From the NCBI GenBank assembly GCA_934359755.1, contig CAKRLV010000013.1, positions 1 through 64,000 on the forward strand: 64,000 nt of DNA, given 5' to 3'. The stretch comes from an uncultured Agathobacter sp. Lineage in GTDB: Bacteria; Bacillota; Clostridia; Lachnospirales; Lachnospiraceae. Below, piece after piece: positions 42,832-52,729 of this stretch; the first letter of the stretch is position 1; the number at the start of each line of letters is the position of its first letter. Both the position numbers and the translations under genes were made by a program. Under the pieces are notes generated by a model. The model made no database searches, was not told where the DNA came from, and was given only the letters and a program-made list of their open reading frames with translations.

Positions 42832-44046
42832 CTATAATGCTTTTATTCTCTCAAGAGCTTTTACTGTATTCTCATGATTACCAAAAGCTGTAAGTCTGAA
42901 ATATCCTTCACCGCTTGGACCAAATCCAGAACCAGGTGTTCCAACTACATTGGCATTCTCAAGAAGATAGTCAAAGAACTCCCATGATGTCATATTATCA
43001 GGAGTCTTAAGCCAGATATAAGGCGCATTAACACCACCAAATACTGTATAACCAGCATCACTTAATCCCTGTTTAATAGTCTTCGCATTATTCATATAAT
43101 AAGCAACCTGCTCTTTAAGCTGCGCTTTTCCTTCTGGTGAATACACAGCCTCTCCTGCTCTTTGAACAATATATGGTGCACCATTGAACTTAGTTCCATG
43201 TCTTCTTGCCCACATTCCATGAAGTGATACATCACCACATTTAAGTTCCTTAGGAACAACAGTAAATCCAAGTCTCATGCCTGTAAATCCTGCATTCTTA
43301 GAAAAACTTCTTAGCTCGATTGCACATGTCTTTGCCCCTTCACACTCATATATGCTGTGTGGTACATCATCATCACTGATATATGCTTCGTATGCAGCAT
43401 CATAGAGGATAACAGCTCCAATTTTGTTAGCATAATCAACCCAGTCCTGTAACTGTGACTTATTGAGCGTTGTACCTGTTGGATTGTTCGGACAGCAAAT
43501 ATAAATCATATCAGGATTCTCTTTTGGGAACTCAGGTACAAAATTATTCTCTGCTGTAGTTGGCATATAAATGACATCGCTCCATGTCTCCGTCTTTGCA
43601 TTGTATGTACCTGTTCTTCCTGCCATAACATTGGAATCTACATAAACCGGATAAACTGGATCACATACTGCAATCTTATTGTCCACTGCAAAAATTTCCT
43701 GAATATTTGCCGAATCACTCTTTGCTCCATCAGAAACAAAAATCTCATCTGCTGAAATGTCACAACCTCTTGCCTTGTAATCATTCTCTGCAATTGTTGT
43801 TCTTAAGAATTCATAGCCAAGGTCAGGTGCATAGCCATGAAATGTCTCTGCCACCCCCATCTCATCTACAGCTCCATGAAGAGCCTTTATAATAGCTGGT
43901 GCGATTGGAAGTGTCACATCACCAATTCCTAACCTTATGATGTTCTTGTCTGGGTTTGCCTGCTGGTATGCAGCCACCTTCTTTCCAATTGTGCTAAAAA
44001 GATAGCTTCCTGGTAATTTCTGATAATTATCGTTTATTTTAAACAT
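42832..44046 (-). CDS. dapL: LL-diaminopimelate aminotransferase
   Basis: A 404-residue PLP enzyme that converts tetrahydrodipicolinate directly to LL-diaminopimelate using glutamate, a bypass typical of Clostridia. The PLP lysine is in ELRSFSKNAGFTGMRLGFT. RLGIGDVTLPIAPAIIKAL and ICCPNNPTGTTLNK are diagnostic. It works with DapA and DapB encoded 5 kb away but is not in their operon. The ATG follows AAAGGAGAGACACA. Confidence 0.95.
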   Translation of the reverse strand: MFKINDNYQKLPGSYLFSTIGKKVAAYQQANPDKNIIRLGIGDVTLPIAPAIIKALHGAVDEMGVAETFHGYAPDLGYEFLRTTIAENDYKARGCDISADEIFVSDGAKSDSANIQEIFAVDNKIAVCDPVYPVYVDSNVMAGRTGTYNAKTETWSDVIYMPTTAENNFVPEFPKENPDMIYICCPNNPTGTTLNKSQLQDWVDYANKIGAVILYDAAYEAYISDDDVPHSIYECEGAKTCAIELRSFSKNAGFTGMRLGFTVVPKELKCGDVSLHGMWARRHGTKFNGAPYIVQRAGEAVYSPEGKAQLKEQVAYYMNNAKTIKQGLSDAGYTVFGGVNAPYIWLKTPDNMTSWEFFDYLLENANVVGTPGSGFGPSGEGYFRLTAFGNHENTVKALERIKAL

Positions 44047-44116
44047 TGTGTCTCTCCTTTCAAAAAAGTAATATATCGTAAATTTATCACTTTAATTCGA
44101 TGATGTAAATAACTTT

Positions 44117-44668
44117 TTAGATTTCTCCATACAGACTCAAAATCATTTGTGATATTTCGACTAATCCTGTACCATCTTCCATGCTCCTCTTCTGAATGTA
44201 TCTGTGTGCCTCTTCTTCGCTTAGTCCATTTCTGTCCATAAGTTTGGCTTTCGCTTTATTGATAAGATCCTGATCTTCTACACTTCGTACTTTAGGGCTT
44301 CTTCTTGCTTTCTTCTTGTACCTCGTCACATATCCGTCCATCATCTCGATGGTCTGCATAAGTTCATGAATCTTAAGCGGCATTGAGAGACTTATCAGAT
44401 TCTCTACATTATTGTCGAGCACATTTGTCGCAGATGCAATGAGCAGCATCTGAAAACCTTTAGGAAGATATTCATAAATCTCCGTGTACATCATGTCAAC
44501 AAAACGATACCCACACACTATAATTCCAGATTCTATATTATTTACACTGGCAAGTGCCTGCGCGCCTGTAGTACATACTGATACAACCGAATATCCACTT
44601 TGAGCCAATATTTTCTTAATGTTATGCGCAACTGTTTCCTTAGGAAACGCTACAATAATATTGTTCAT
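44117..44668 (-). CDS. ANTAR-domain antiterminator, glnA-linked
   Basis: A 183-residue regulator. The N-terminal 120 residues have a receiver-like fold (IIVAFPKETVAHNIKKILAQ), but the usual acidic pocket and phospho-Asp are not obvious (IIVCGYRFVD). The C-terminus is an ANTAR RNA-binding domain (INKAKAKLMDRNGLSEEEAH, then RYIQKRSMEDG). ANTAR proteins bind paired hairpins in nascent mRNA and prevent termination, often of nitrogen genes. It lies 21 bases after glnA, so it may control nitrogen operons elsewhere or its own. Confidence 0.85.
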   Translation of the reverse strand: MNNIIVAFPKETVAHNIKKILAQSGYSVVSVCTTGAQALASVNNIESGIIVCGYRFVDMMYTEIYEYLPKGFQMLLIASATNVLDNNVENLISLSMPLKIHELMQTIEMMDGYVTRYKKKARRSPKVRSVEDQDLINKAKAKLMDRNGLSEEEAHRYIQKRSMEDGTGLVEISQMILSLYGEI

Positions 44669-44689
44669 TAGTTCACCTGCTATATCAGA

Positions 44690-46021
44690 TTAGATTTTGT
44701 ATAAGTATTCCTCAATTTCCCAATTGGTAACATATGCACGATATCTCGCCCATTCTGCCTTCTTTGCTTCAATATACTTCTCACATACATGCTCACCGAG
44801 AGTATTCTCCACAAGTTCATCCTTCTTGAGTTCTTCAATAGCCTGATTCAAATCTGTAGGAATACACTCAAGCTCCAGGTCACGCTTTAATTCCTGTGGT
44901 ATCTCAAATATATTCTCATTCACCTGTGCTGGTGGCATTATCTTGTTCTCTATTCCATCAAGTCCTGCTGCAAGACATACCGCAAGTGTAAGGTATGGAT
45001 TGGCTGCCGGATCCGGATTGCGTAGTTCAACTCTTGTAGACTCACCTCTGCCGGATGGTATTCTGATAAGTGGACTTCTGTTTGTCGCTGACCATGCTAT
45101 ATTAATAGGAGCTTCAAATCCCGGAACAAGTCTCTTATATGAATTGACAAGTGGATTCGTAATAGCAGTCATTCCCTTGATATGCTTCATGATTCCGCCT
45201 ATAAAATAATATGCTTCCTGACTTAATCCAAGCTCATCATCAGCATTATCAAATATGTTCCTGCCATCTTTGAATAAAGACATATTAATATGCATTCCTG
45301 AACCGCATACTCCAAACTTAGGCTTTGGCATGAAACTTGCAAACAAGCCATGTCTTTTGGCAATTGTCTTTACCGCAAGCTTAAATGTCATAATATTGTC
45401 AGCAGTCTTTACTGCTTCGTCATACTTAAAATCAATCTCATGCTGTGCTGGCGCAACTTCATGGTGGGATGCTTCGATTTCAAATCCCATATCCTCCAGT
45501 GTAAGTACCATGTCTCTTCTTGCATTCTCGCCAAGGTCGATAGGTCCTAAATCAAAATATCCACCTTTTTCATGAGTAAGCGTAGTTGGCTGTCCATTGT
45601 CATCCTGATGGAATAGGAAAAATTCACATTCCGGACCAACATTGAACTGATATCCCATTTTAGCCGCCCTTTTAACCTGTTCCTTCAACACATGTCTTGG
45701 ATCGCCCACAAATGGAGTACCATTTGCACAGTATACATCACAAATTATTCTTGCCACTTTTCCCTGCTGTGGTCTCCATGGGAAAATTGCAAAAGTATCA
45801 AGATCTGGATACAGATACATATCAGATTCCTCTATTCTTACAAATCCCTCTATAGATGAACCGTCAAACATAATCTTGTTGTCCAGGGCTCTCTCTATCT
45901 GGCTGACAGTGATGGCTACATTCTTCATCGTTCCTAAAATATCTGTAAACTGAAGTCTGATGAACTCAACATCTTCCTCTTCGATGATATTTAAAATATC
46001 CTGTTTTGTGTACTTACTCAT
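44690..46021 (-). CDS. glnA: Glutamine synthetase, type I
   Basis: A 443-residue type I-alpha enzyme making glutamine from glutamate and ammonia. IMFDGSSIEGFVRIEESDMYL is the nucleotide/metal start, NVGPECEFFLF the first metal site, GSGMHINMSLF the ammonium site and NRSPLIRIP a nucleotide loop. The adenylylation-type long form is not present. It overlaps the hisA-like gene by 4 bases. Confidence 0.95.
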   Translation of the reverse strand: MSKYTKQDILNIIEEEDVEFIRLQFTDILGTMKNVAITVSQIERALDNKIMFDGSSIEGFVRIEESDMYLYPDLDTFAIFPWRPQQGKVARIICDVYCANGTPFVGDPRHVLKEQVKRAAKMGYQFNVGPECEFFLFHQDDNGQPTTLTHEKGGYFDLGPIDLGENARRDMVLTLEDMGFEIEASHHEVAPAQHEIDFKYDEAVKTADNIMTFKLAVKTIAKRHGLFASFMPKPKFGVCGSGMHINMSLFKDGRNIFDNADDELGLSQEAYYFIGGIMKHIKGMTAITNPLVNSYKRLVPGFEAPINIAWSATNRSPLIRIPSGRGESTRVELRNPDPAANPYLTLAVCLAAGLDGIENKIMPPAQVNENIFEIPQELKRDLELECIPTDLNQAIEELKKDELVENTLGEHVCEKYIEAKKAEWARYRAYVTNWEIEEYLYKI

Positions 46022-46818
46022 TTACTCTCTCCTTTAAAAGTTTTGCAAAAATCTACAACGCGCTTATACTCCATATTGCCACCAAATATATCCAACGCAC
46101 TTCCTATGGTGACATTTAACTTGTTCTTTCCAAGAACACCTATCGTCTCTAAATCCTCAAATGACGAAACACCACCCGCATAAGTAATAGGTATCCTGCC
46201 CCATTCTCCAAGGATTCTTACAAGCTCTGTCTCTATTCCATTCGCCTTTCCCTCCACATCTACTGCGTGGATAAGAAATTCACTACAATACTGCGATAAT
46301 TCATCCAACAGTTCATTGCTTATTGTGACTTCGGTATAATTCTGCCAACGGTCTGTCACTATATAATACGAAGACTCAAGTCCTTTTTTCCTACACGACA
46401 AGTCAAGTACTACATGCTCAGCCCCCACCGCTTCAACAAGCTTATGAAGGTTATCATAGTTTATTTGTCCATCTTTAAATACATAAGATGTAACTATAAC
46501 ATGGCTTGCTCCTGCCTCTATAAAAAATGGAGCATTCTGCGCATTTATCCCACCACCAATCTGTAGTGTTCCTCTTTGTCTCGACAGTGCTATAAGAGCC
46601 TGTTCTTTTGTCTTCTCGTAATATTCACTTCCGACTGGATTAAGTAAAATTATATGCCCGCCTGTAATTCCAGACTTTGCATACATATCCGCATAGAATC
46701 CAGCATCCTGCACGGACACAAAATTATCAATTGCCTGATTTCCCTCATCCTTGAGCGAGCTTCCAACAATCTGTTTTACTTTTCCATTATGAATGTCTAT
46801 ACATGGTCTAAATTCCAT
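46018..46818 (-). CDS. Eukaryotic-type phosphoribosylformimino-AICAR isomerase (HisA/HIS6)
   Basis: A 266-residue (beta-alpha)8 isomerase of histidine synthesis, closer to yeast HIS6 than to usual bacterial HisA. MEFRPCIDIHNGKVKQIVG holds the N-terminal catalytic Asp. GTLQIGGGINAQNAPFFIEAGAS is the first phosphate site, HAVDVEGKANGIE the second half's catalytic region, and ITYAGGVSSFEDLE the second phosphate site. It stands outside any his operon and is translationally coupled to glnA, which links histidine and glutamine supply. Confidence 0.82.
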   Translation of the reverse strand: MEFRPCIDIHNGKVKQIVGSSLKDEGNQAIDNFVSVQDAGFYADMYAKSGITGGHIILLNPVGSEYYEKTKEQALIALSRQRGTLQIGGGINAQNAPFFIEAGASHVIVTSYVFKDGQINYDNLHKLVEAVGAEHVVLDLSCRKKGLESSYYIVTDRWQNYTEVTISNELLDELSQYCSEFLIHAVDVEGKANGIETELVRILGEWGRIPITYAGGVSSFEDLETIGVLGKNKLNVTIGSALDIFGGNMEYKRVVDFCKTFKGESK

Positions 46819-46965
46819 AAAATATCCTATCCCTAATATAATACTTAAATATAATACTTATGATTTCTTCATTTGGCTATATAAATTATAAACTAATTTC
46901 TATATAGTAATTATTAATTTTTCTAATAAGTTATATAAATTTTTAGAAAGCTGACTTATGACTGC

Positions 46966-46994
46966 TTGACACATATTCATTAATTTGCTATCAT
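46966..46994 (+). promoter_or_regulatory. guaB promoter
   Basis: Consensus TTGACA (46966-46971), 17 bases, TATCAT (46989-46994). The leader to the ATG is about 37 bases, so no riboswitch fits. Confidence 0.8.
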
Positions 46995-47037
46995 CATACA
47001 AATTACAATTAATTACGAAGAAAGAGAGGAAAAAATA

Positions 47038-48492
47038 ATGGGTACAATTATCGGCGAGGGAATTACTTTTGATGATGTTTTGTTGGTTCCACAGTATTCA
47101 GAAGTTACACCTAATATGATTGATTTAAAGACAAATCTTACTAAGAAGATTGTCCTTAACATCCCAATGATGAGTGCAGCAATGGACACAGTCACTGAAT
47201 CTAAAATGGCTATAGCAATGGCCAGACAAGGTGGTATTGGAATTATTCATAAAAATATGTCTATTGAAGCACAGGCTGATGAAGTTGATAAAGTAAAACG
47301 TTCTGAGAACGGAGTTATCACTGATCCATTCTATCTCTCTCCAGAGCATACATTACAGGATGCCGACAACCTTATGGCTAAGTTCAAAATCTCTGGTGTT
47401 CCAATCACAGAAGATGGAAAGCTTGTCGGCATCATTACAAATCGTGATCTGAAGTTTGAGACAGACTTCACTAAGAAGATTAAGGAATCTATGACATCTG
47501 AAGGTCTCATCACAGCACCTGAGGGAATCACATTAGATGAAGCCAAGACAATTCTTGCAAAAGCAAGAAAAGAGAAACTCCCAATTGTAGACAGCAGCTA
47601 CAACTTAAAAGGACTTATCACAATCAAAGATATTGAGAAGCAGATTAAATATCCACTTTCTGCCAAGGACGCTAAAGGCCGTCTTCTCTGCGGTGCCGGA
47701 GTTGGTATTACAGGCAATATGATGGAGCGTGTAGATGCCCTTGTTAAAGCAAATGTTGACGCTATCGTTGTTGACTCTGCACATGGTCATTCACTCAATA
47801 TTCTTAATGCAGTTAAGAAAATCAAAGCAAAATATCCAGATTTACAGATTATCGCTGGTAATATTGCAACAGGAGATGCAGCAAGAGCACTTATTGAAGC
47901 TGGTGCAGATGCTGTCAAGGTTGGTATCGGACCTGGATCTATCTGTACAACTCGTGTTGTAGCTGGTATCGGTGTACCACAGGTTTCAGCAATCATGGAT
48001 TGTTACGCTGTAGCTAAAGAATACGGAATCCCAGTTATCGCAGATGGTGGTATCAAGTATTCTGGTGATATGACTAAAGCAATTGCTGCTGGTGCAAGCG
48101 TATGTATGATGGGTTCTATGTTCGCAGGATGCGACGAGGCTCCAGGAACATTTGAATTATTCCAGGGTAGAAAATACAAAGTATACCGTGGTATGGGTTC
48201 TATCGCAGCTATGGAGAACGGAAGTAAAGACCGTTACTTCCAGGAGGGTGCAAAGAAGCTTGTTCCAGAAGGTGTTGAAGGTCGTGTAGCTTACAAGGGA
48301 ACTCTTGAGGATACAGTATTCCAGTTAGTTGGTGGAATCCGTTCTGGTTTAGGATACTGTGGATGTCCTAATATTCCTGCATTACAGGAGAACGGCAAGT
48401 TCGTCAAGATTTCTGCTGCATCACTTAAAGAGAGCCACCCTCATGATATTCATATCACAAAGGAAGCTCCTAACTATAGTACAGATGCTTAA
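47038..48492 (+). CDS. guaB: IMP dehydrogenase
   Basis: A 484-residue enzyme oxidising IMP to XMP, the committed step to GMP. FDDVLLVPQYSEV starts the barrel, two CBS domains occupy about residues 92-205, and the active-site Cys is in VGIGPGSICTTRVVAGIGVP. YRGMGSIAAM and the mobile flap follow. AGAAAGAGAGG precedes the ATG. Length is normal. Confidence 0.97.
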   Translation: MGTIIGEGITFDDVLLVPQYSEVTPNMIDLKTNLTKKIVLNIPMMSAAMDTVTESKMAIAMARQGGIGIIHKNMSIEAQADEVDKVKRSENGVITDPFYLSPEHTLQDADNLMAKFKISGVPITEDGKLVGIITNRDLKFETDFTKKIKESMTSEGLITAPEGITLDEAKTILAKARKEKLPIVDSSYNLKGLITIKDIEKQIKYPLSAKDAKGRLLCGAGVGITGNMMERVDALVKANVDAIVVDSAHGHSLNILNAVKKIKAKYPDLQIIAGNIATGDAARALIEAGADAVKVGIGPGSICTTRVVAGIGVPQVSAIMDCYAVAKEYGIPVIADGGIKYSGDMTKAIAAGASVCMMGSMFAGCDEAPGTFELFQGRKYKVYRGMGSIAAMENGSKDRYFQEGAKKLVPEGVEGRVAYKGTLEDTVFQLVGGIRSGLGYCGCPNIPALQENGKFVKISAASLKESHPHDIHITKEAPNYSTDA

Positions 48493-48524
48493 TTATTTAA
48501 AATATTAATAAAGAGGTGAATTTT

Positions 48525-49802
48525 TTGAACGCTGGTGATATACCACAACTTATAATTTTAGTAATACTTCTGATGCTGTCAGCTTTTTTCTCTGCATCAG
48601 AGACTGCCCTTACTACTGTAAACAAAATACGTATGAGAAATTTATCAGAAAGCGGCAATAAAAAGGCTGGCAGAGTTCTCCGCGTTACTGAGGATTCTGC
48701 TAAGATGCTTTCTGCCATTCTAATCGGTAACAACATTGTAAACCTATCCGCATCTTCACTTGCCACAACACTTGCAGTAAACATATTTGGAAGTGTAGGT
48801 GCCGGTATTGCTACTGGAATACTTACTCTGCTTATTCTTATATTCGGAGAGGTATCCCCTAAAACAATGGCAACAATTTATGCTGATGATATTTCACTAC
48901 ATATTGCTTTCCTCATTGAATATATTGTAAAAATACTTACACCTGTTATCTTCATTGTAAACAAATTATCAATGGGTGTACTGTTTCTGATAGGGGTAAA
49001 CCCAAGCGACAAGAATACAACTATGACTGAAGAAGAAATCCGTACAATCGTAGATGTAGGTCAGGAAACCGGTGTAATCGAAAATGAAGAGCGTGACATG
49101 ATTCATAACCTCTTTGATTTCGGTGACGCCGAAGCTAAAGAGGTCATGATTCCACGTATCGATATGACTTTTGTTTCTGTAGATTCAACATACTCAGAAG
49201 TAATTGATATCTTCCGTGAATTTATGTTCACTCGTCTTCCTGTATATGAAGACACTACAGCAAAGGTCATCGGTATATTAAATATCAAAGATCTCCTTCT
49301 TTGGACATCGGAACATGATATTTCTGAGTTCTCCATAAGAGATATAATAAGAGAACCTTACTTCACTTTCGAGCATAAGAATACATCTGATTTATTTTTT
49401 GAGATGCGTCAATCATCAATTTCAATTGCTATCGTACTCGACGAATTTGGTGAAACCGCCGGTCTTATCACTTTAGAAGATCTCCTCGAAGAGATTGTTG
49501 GAGAAATTCGTGATGAGTATGATGCTGATGAAGTCGATGATATTACACAGATTAGCGACAGAGAATATATCGTACTTGGCTCTGCCAATCTCGATGATGT
49601 AAGTGACAAACTCGGTATATCGCTTAAATCTGATGTATATGATACGGTCGGTGGTTACTGTTTAGAACAGCTCGACCATCTTCCAGAACGCAACGAAATC
49701 ATAATCACAGATGATAATATTCTTCTTAAAATTAACAGTGTAGAAGAGAATCGTATTTCTAAAGTATACATCAAGCTCCCAGAGCATTCACAAGAACATT
49801 AA
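48525..49802 (+). CDS. CNNM/CorC-family membrane protein with CBS domains
   Basis: A roughly 425-residue protein of the HlyC/CorC (CNNM) family, proposed metal-ion exporters. The start is placed at TTG 48525, six bases after GAGGTG; a GTG at 48516 is possible but leaves no room for a ribosome site. Residues 1-180 form the CNNM membrane domain (LILVILLMLSAFFSASETAL, then GEVSPKTMATIYADD). A CBS pair spans about 200-325 (MIPRIDMTFVSVDSTYSEV, LPVYEDTTAKVIGILNIKD), and a transporter-associated domain ends the protein. Its 3' end overlaps the convergent InlB-repeat gene by 32 bases. Confidence 0.88.
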   Translation: MNAGDIPQLIILVILLMLSAFFSASETALTTVNKIRMRNLSESGNKKAGRVLRVTEDSAKMLSAILIGNNIVNLSASSLATTLAVNIFGSVGAGIATGILTLLILIFGEVSPKTMATIYADDISLHIAFLIEYIVKILTPVIFIVNKLSMGVLFLIGVNPSDKNTTMTEEEIRTIVDVGQETGVIENEERDMIHNLFDFGDAEAKEVMIPRIDMTFVSVDSTYSEVIDIFREFMFTRLPVYEDTTAKVIGILNIKDLLLWTSEHDISEFSIRDIIREPYFTFEHKNTSDLFFEMRQSSISIAIVLDEFGETAGLITLEDLLEEIVGEIRDEYDADEVDDITQISDREYIVLGSANLDDVSDKLGISLKSDVYDTVGGYCLEQLDHLPERNEIIITDDNILLKINSVEENRISKVYIKLPEHSQEH

Positions 49803-51540
49803 AATAATTCGTATTATTTTTCCAGCAGGAGTCCTCACAGAGGCCTCCTGCATTTTCATTTACAAATTCTCCATTTTCATCAACAAAATACTTCTTGCTG
49901 ATAAATCTTATTCTCCCAATATTATCCTCAGATGTCTGTTCTCCTGTATCGCAAATATAAACCTTTATATCCTGTGTTGCCACTTTATCTAAACTATTCT
50001 TAGCCTCAAATGTAAGGTCAACCACCGTATCACTATCTATATTTGAAAATGAATCTGCGTTATAATTCAACAGTCTGAAACTATTATTGCTGTTGACACC
50101 ATACTCTATCGTTCCATCTAACTCATCATAAGCAGATGCGTGGCTTGCAATCTCACTCTCTGTAATTGTGCCTGCATTTGCATCCTCTACTGAATAATAA
50201 AGATCTCCAGCGTTTATAATTGGAATTGAATAGCAAAATGTATACACATATATAACAGAATTATTCTGATTCTGTAATCCAAGTCCTCTTACAATGCTCT
50301 TAATACTTATCTTACTGCCCGCTGAATATGCTGGCTCAACATCGCCTGAATTAATGCTAAAGCCCCTGAAATCCTCCCCTCCTGGAAGTTGTATTTCATC
50401 AGTATATTTGACATTGATATCCGAAAGAGTCTCTGCCTTTGGTCCCACAAAATGAATCGTATACTCGTTCGGTGTCCACTTTGCGTACAAATTCTTAGTA
50501 GGCGTATTGCTGTTTATCCAGCTTTTATTTATTGCCTGATTTGTCGTGTATGCCACTGCTCCATTCCAGCTGTCTGCCCAGCCCTCAAACTGATATCCGC
50601 CCTTTGTCCATATGCATCTCTCAATCTTTTGATTAGGAGCAGTATAATAAACTATCTGCCTGTAGGTCTTACTGTCTGACTCTGAATGATTCCTGTGATA
50701 TATTATATTAACCGAAACCGGTCTTGCCTCCGCTGTTAATGTCACATCCTGACTCGCATAGAAACTATACGTCAATGAATTACCATTCTGTGGCGTCCAA
50801 CCCACAAACTGATATCCTCTTTCGATGCTCGCTGTGACAGTGACTAACGTTCCATAACAATATACTCCAGATCCTTTTACAGATTCAATTCCTGTTCCAC
50901 ACGCTATATTTACTGCATAGAACAGATTGAGTATGCGCTTGCTAAAATAGCTTTTAAGTGCGTCTTTTGCAGTCTTGCTCCAATTTGCCGCTGATTTAAT
51001 TCCTGCATATGTCGTATATACCGATCCCGATTCAATTCCAGTGTCATTCATCGCTCCTCCAGCCTTGCCGTTTACCGTTACAACCATACATGCGTCCAGT
51101 TGAAGCTCACACTCTCCTCTGTTAAGTGCCGCAAGTGTATCAGAATTAAGTCTCTCTTTCAGCTTTGAGAGTGGCAATGCATACAGCGCATATTTATATC
51201 CATCTTTTGTCCTGGAATTTTTAAGCTTCATATAATTTCCATTCAGCTTAAAATACACCACCTGAAGCGTATTATGATCTGTGTCTGTGAATGTCATCTT
51301 CCAGCCAATCGTCTTATATCTGGTAGATGATGTCGATGCATTTCCTCTTGTATCACAGAAAATATATCCATTTACAGGCGATCTTGCATCAAATACCGCA
51401 TCATTTCCATAAGTCCTATAATATGTATATGCATCATCCCATGTTCCTGCATATGCCTTCTCATGATTAAAAGATAAAAGTACTGTGAGAGCTATAGCTG
51501 CACACATACATACTGATATAATTGTTCTTACTATTTTCAT
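49771..51540 (-). CDS. Secreted InlB B-repeat protein of the pilus locus
   Basis: A 589-residue exported protein with signal MKIVRTIISVCMCAAIALTV. Around residues 210-275 there is a repeat with GYQFVGWTPQNGNSLTYSFY, and around 275-375 an InlB B-repeat (GGYQFEGWADSWNGAVAYTT, NLYAKWTPNEYTIHF). The C-terminal 200 residues are a beta-rich region with a possible disulfide (GGLCEDSCWKNN). No sortase motif is visible. Being directly downstream of the Tad-like genes, it may be a pilus-associated adhesin or exoprotein. Confidence 0.75.
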   Translation of the reverse strand: MKIVRTIISVCMCAAIALTVLLSFNHEKAYAGTWDDAYTYYRTYGNDAVFDARSPVNGYIFCDTRGNASTSSTRYKTIGWKMTFTDTDHNTLQVVYFKLNGNYMKLKNSRTKDGYKYALYALPLSKLKERLNSDTLAALNRGECELQLDACMVVTVNGKAGGAMNDTGIESGSVYTTYAGIKSAANWSKTAKDALKSYFSKRILNLFYAVNIACGTGIESVKGSGVYCYGTLVTVTASIERGYQFVGWTPQNGNSLTYSFYASQDVTLTAEARPVSVNIIYHRNHSESDSKTYRQIVYYTAPNQKIERCIWTKGGYQFEGWADSWNGAVAYTTNQAINKSWINSNTPTKNLYAKWTPNEYTIHFVGPKAETLSDINVKYTDEIQLPGGEDFRGFSINSGDVEPAYSAGSKISIKSIVRGLGLQNQNNSVIYVYTFCYSIPIINAGDLYYSVEDANAGTITESEIASHASAYDELDGTIEYGVNSNNSFRLLNYNADSFSNIDSDTVVDLTFEAKNSLDKVATQDIKVYICDTGEQTSEDNIGRIRFISKKYFVDENGEFVNENAGGLCEDSCWKNNTNYFNVLVNALGA

Positions 51541-51543
51541 ATA

Positions 51544-51939
51544 TTAATTCTCCATATCTTTATCTACTATTATTGTCTTATTGCATTCGATTGTTTTGTG
51601 AATACCACCTGGGATTATAAATAGTTCCGTAACTGCAACAGAGATTATTCCCTTTTCCATATCACATACATTCACATTAATATGCACTTCCGAATCAGAC
51701 TTAATGCTCTGCCTTATGGATGATACTAATTCCGAACTTACAGACTCATTGTCCGGCAATGTTATATCTGGATAAATCTGATACTTCTCATAGTACTTCT
51801 CCATCGTATTCTCCATAACATAGGATAGACACTTGTCCACCTCATTTTTACGTACATACATGCTGTACATTCCAAGAGAATACGCAACTGTATATATAAT
51901 TACAAAACTGCCAATTATTCCCATTATAATATTTTTCAT
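51544..51939 (-). CDS. TadE-like pseudopilin, membrane-anchored
   Basis: A 131-residue protein with one N-terminal membrane helix (IIMGIIGSFVIIYTVAYSLG) and an extracellular part of about 105 residues. The size and topology resemble minor pilins (TadE/TadF). It lies 3 bases before the InlB-repeat gene and 4 after its upstream partner, so they are cotranscribed. No sequence motif proves the family. Confidence 0.55.
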   Translation of the reverse strand: MKNIIMGIIGSFVIIYTVAYSLGMYSMYVRKNEVDKCLSYVMENTMEKYYEKYQIYPDITLPDNESVSSELVSSIRQSIKSDSEVHINVNVCDMEKGIISVAVTELFIIPGGIHKTIECNKTIIVDKDMEN

Positions 51940-51943
51940 TTTT

Positions 51944-52423
51944 TCACCTTCTGTTCACGGGAATTCTGAGTTTAGAATATGACTTTCTTCCATTCGAACT
52001 ATAGACCTTAAGATATAATTGATATATCCCTGCTTCTGAAAATGTCACATTATCATTTACTCCAAGAAGATCACTGCATATAATCTCTCCGTCAGACCTG
52101 CATATCCGATAAATCTTGTAATCCCCCGAAACACCATTATTTATTGTCAGAAAATCTGATACCTTTATACTTTCTCCTTCGTATATCTGGTACGTTCTGT
52201 CCAGCTTAAGTTCTGGTGTCTTAACCGTCTTGTACTGAATATATGAATCCGAACTTGTGCTTGAATTCATATGTACATCACTTGATGTCTTAATCAGATT
52301 TCCTGATGCCATCACAAGTCCATGTCCGCCATTATAGTTGCCATTAATCACAACTGCAAATATAAAAAATAATACTATCATGGCAATTATCATAGCTCCA
52401 TATTGATTAATTATCTCTTTCAA
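51944..52423 (-). CDS. Long pilin-like protein with extracellular domain
   Basis: A 159-residue protein. The first 30 residues (MKEIINQYGAMIIAMIVLFF) match the short pilins of this locus, with the same M-x-E-I-I-x-Q/E-Y/F-G pattern. The remaining 130 residues form a beta-rich domain (LKLDRTYQIYEGESIKVSDF; AGIYQLYLKVYSSNGRKSYS), like a cadherin/Ig-type module. It may be a tip or adaptor pilin. No leader peptide precedes the helix. Confidence 0.6.
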   Translation of the reverse strand: MKEIINQYGAMIIAMIVLFFIFAVVINGNYNGGHGLVMASGNLIKTSSDVHMNSSTSSDSYIQYKTVKTPELKLDRTYQIYEGESIKVSDFLTINNGVSGDYKIYRICRSDGEIICSDLLGVNDNVTFSEAGIYQLYLKVYSSNGRKSYSKLRIPVNRR

Positions 52424-52458
52424 TCATCCCCCTCCAATCATCATCCTCCTCTTAACTT

Positions 52459-52542
52459 CCGCGACCTAACAGCCGCAACCTAACATCCGCAACCTAATCC
52501 GCCATCTAACATCCGCAACCTAACATCCGCGACCTAACATCC
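52459..52542. repeat. 14-bp minisatellite in the pilus locus
   Basis: Six tandem units near CCTAACATCCGCAA, the last overlapping the final codons of the pilin gene at 52534. Similar units (CATCCATCTAATAG) recur at 52690-52730. Confidence 0.75.
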
Positions 52543-52680
52543 TCCATTCAGCCACAGAAGTATCATCCGAATCAAAAGTCCATTATCTGACAGAAAAAAA
52601 TTGCCAATAATAATTAAAAATCCCAGCGTTCCAGCCATTGCCATAACCATCTCTCCGTATTGTTTAATTACCTCTACCAT
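52534..52680 (-). CDS. Short pilin-like protein
   Basis: A 48-residue protein starting MVEVIKQYGEMVMAMAGTLG, with a membrane helix followed by a short tail ending NGGC. It shares the N-terminal pattern of the other pilin-like proteins here. The C-terminal Cys is unusual. The gene end lies in the minisatellite, so the tail length may vary. Confidence 0.6.
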   Translation of the reverse strand: MVEVIKQYGEMVMAMAGTLGFLIIIGNFFLSDNGLLIRMILLWLNGGC

Positions 52681-52729
52681 TTCTTACCTCACAACATCCA
52701 TCTAATAGCATCCACCTGACATCATCCAT

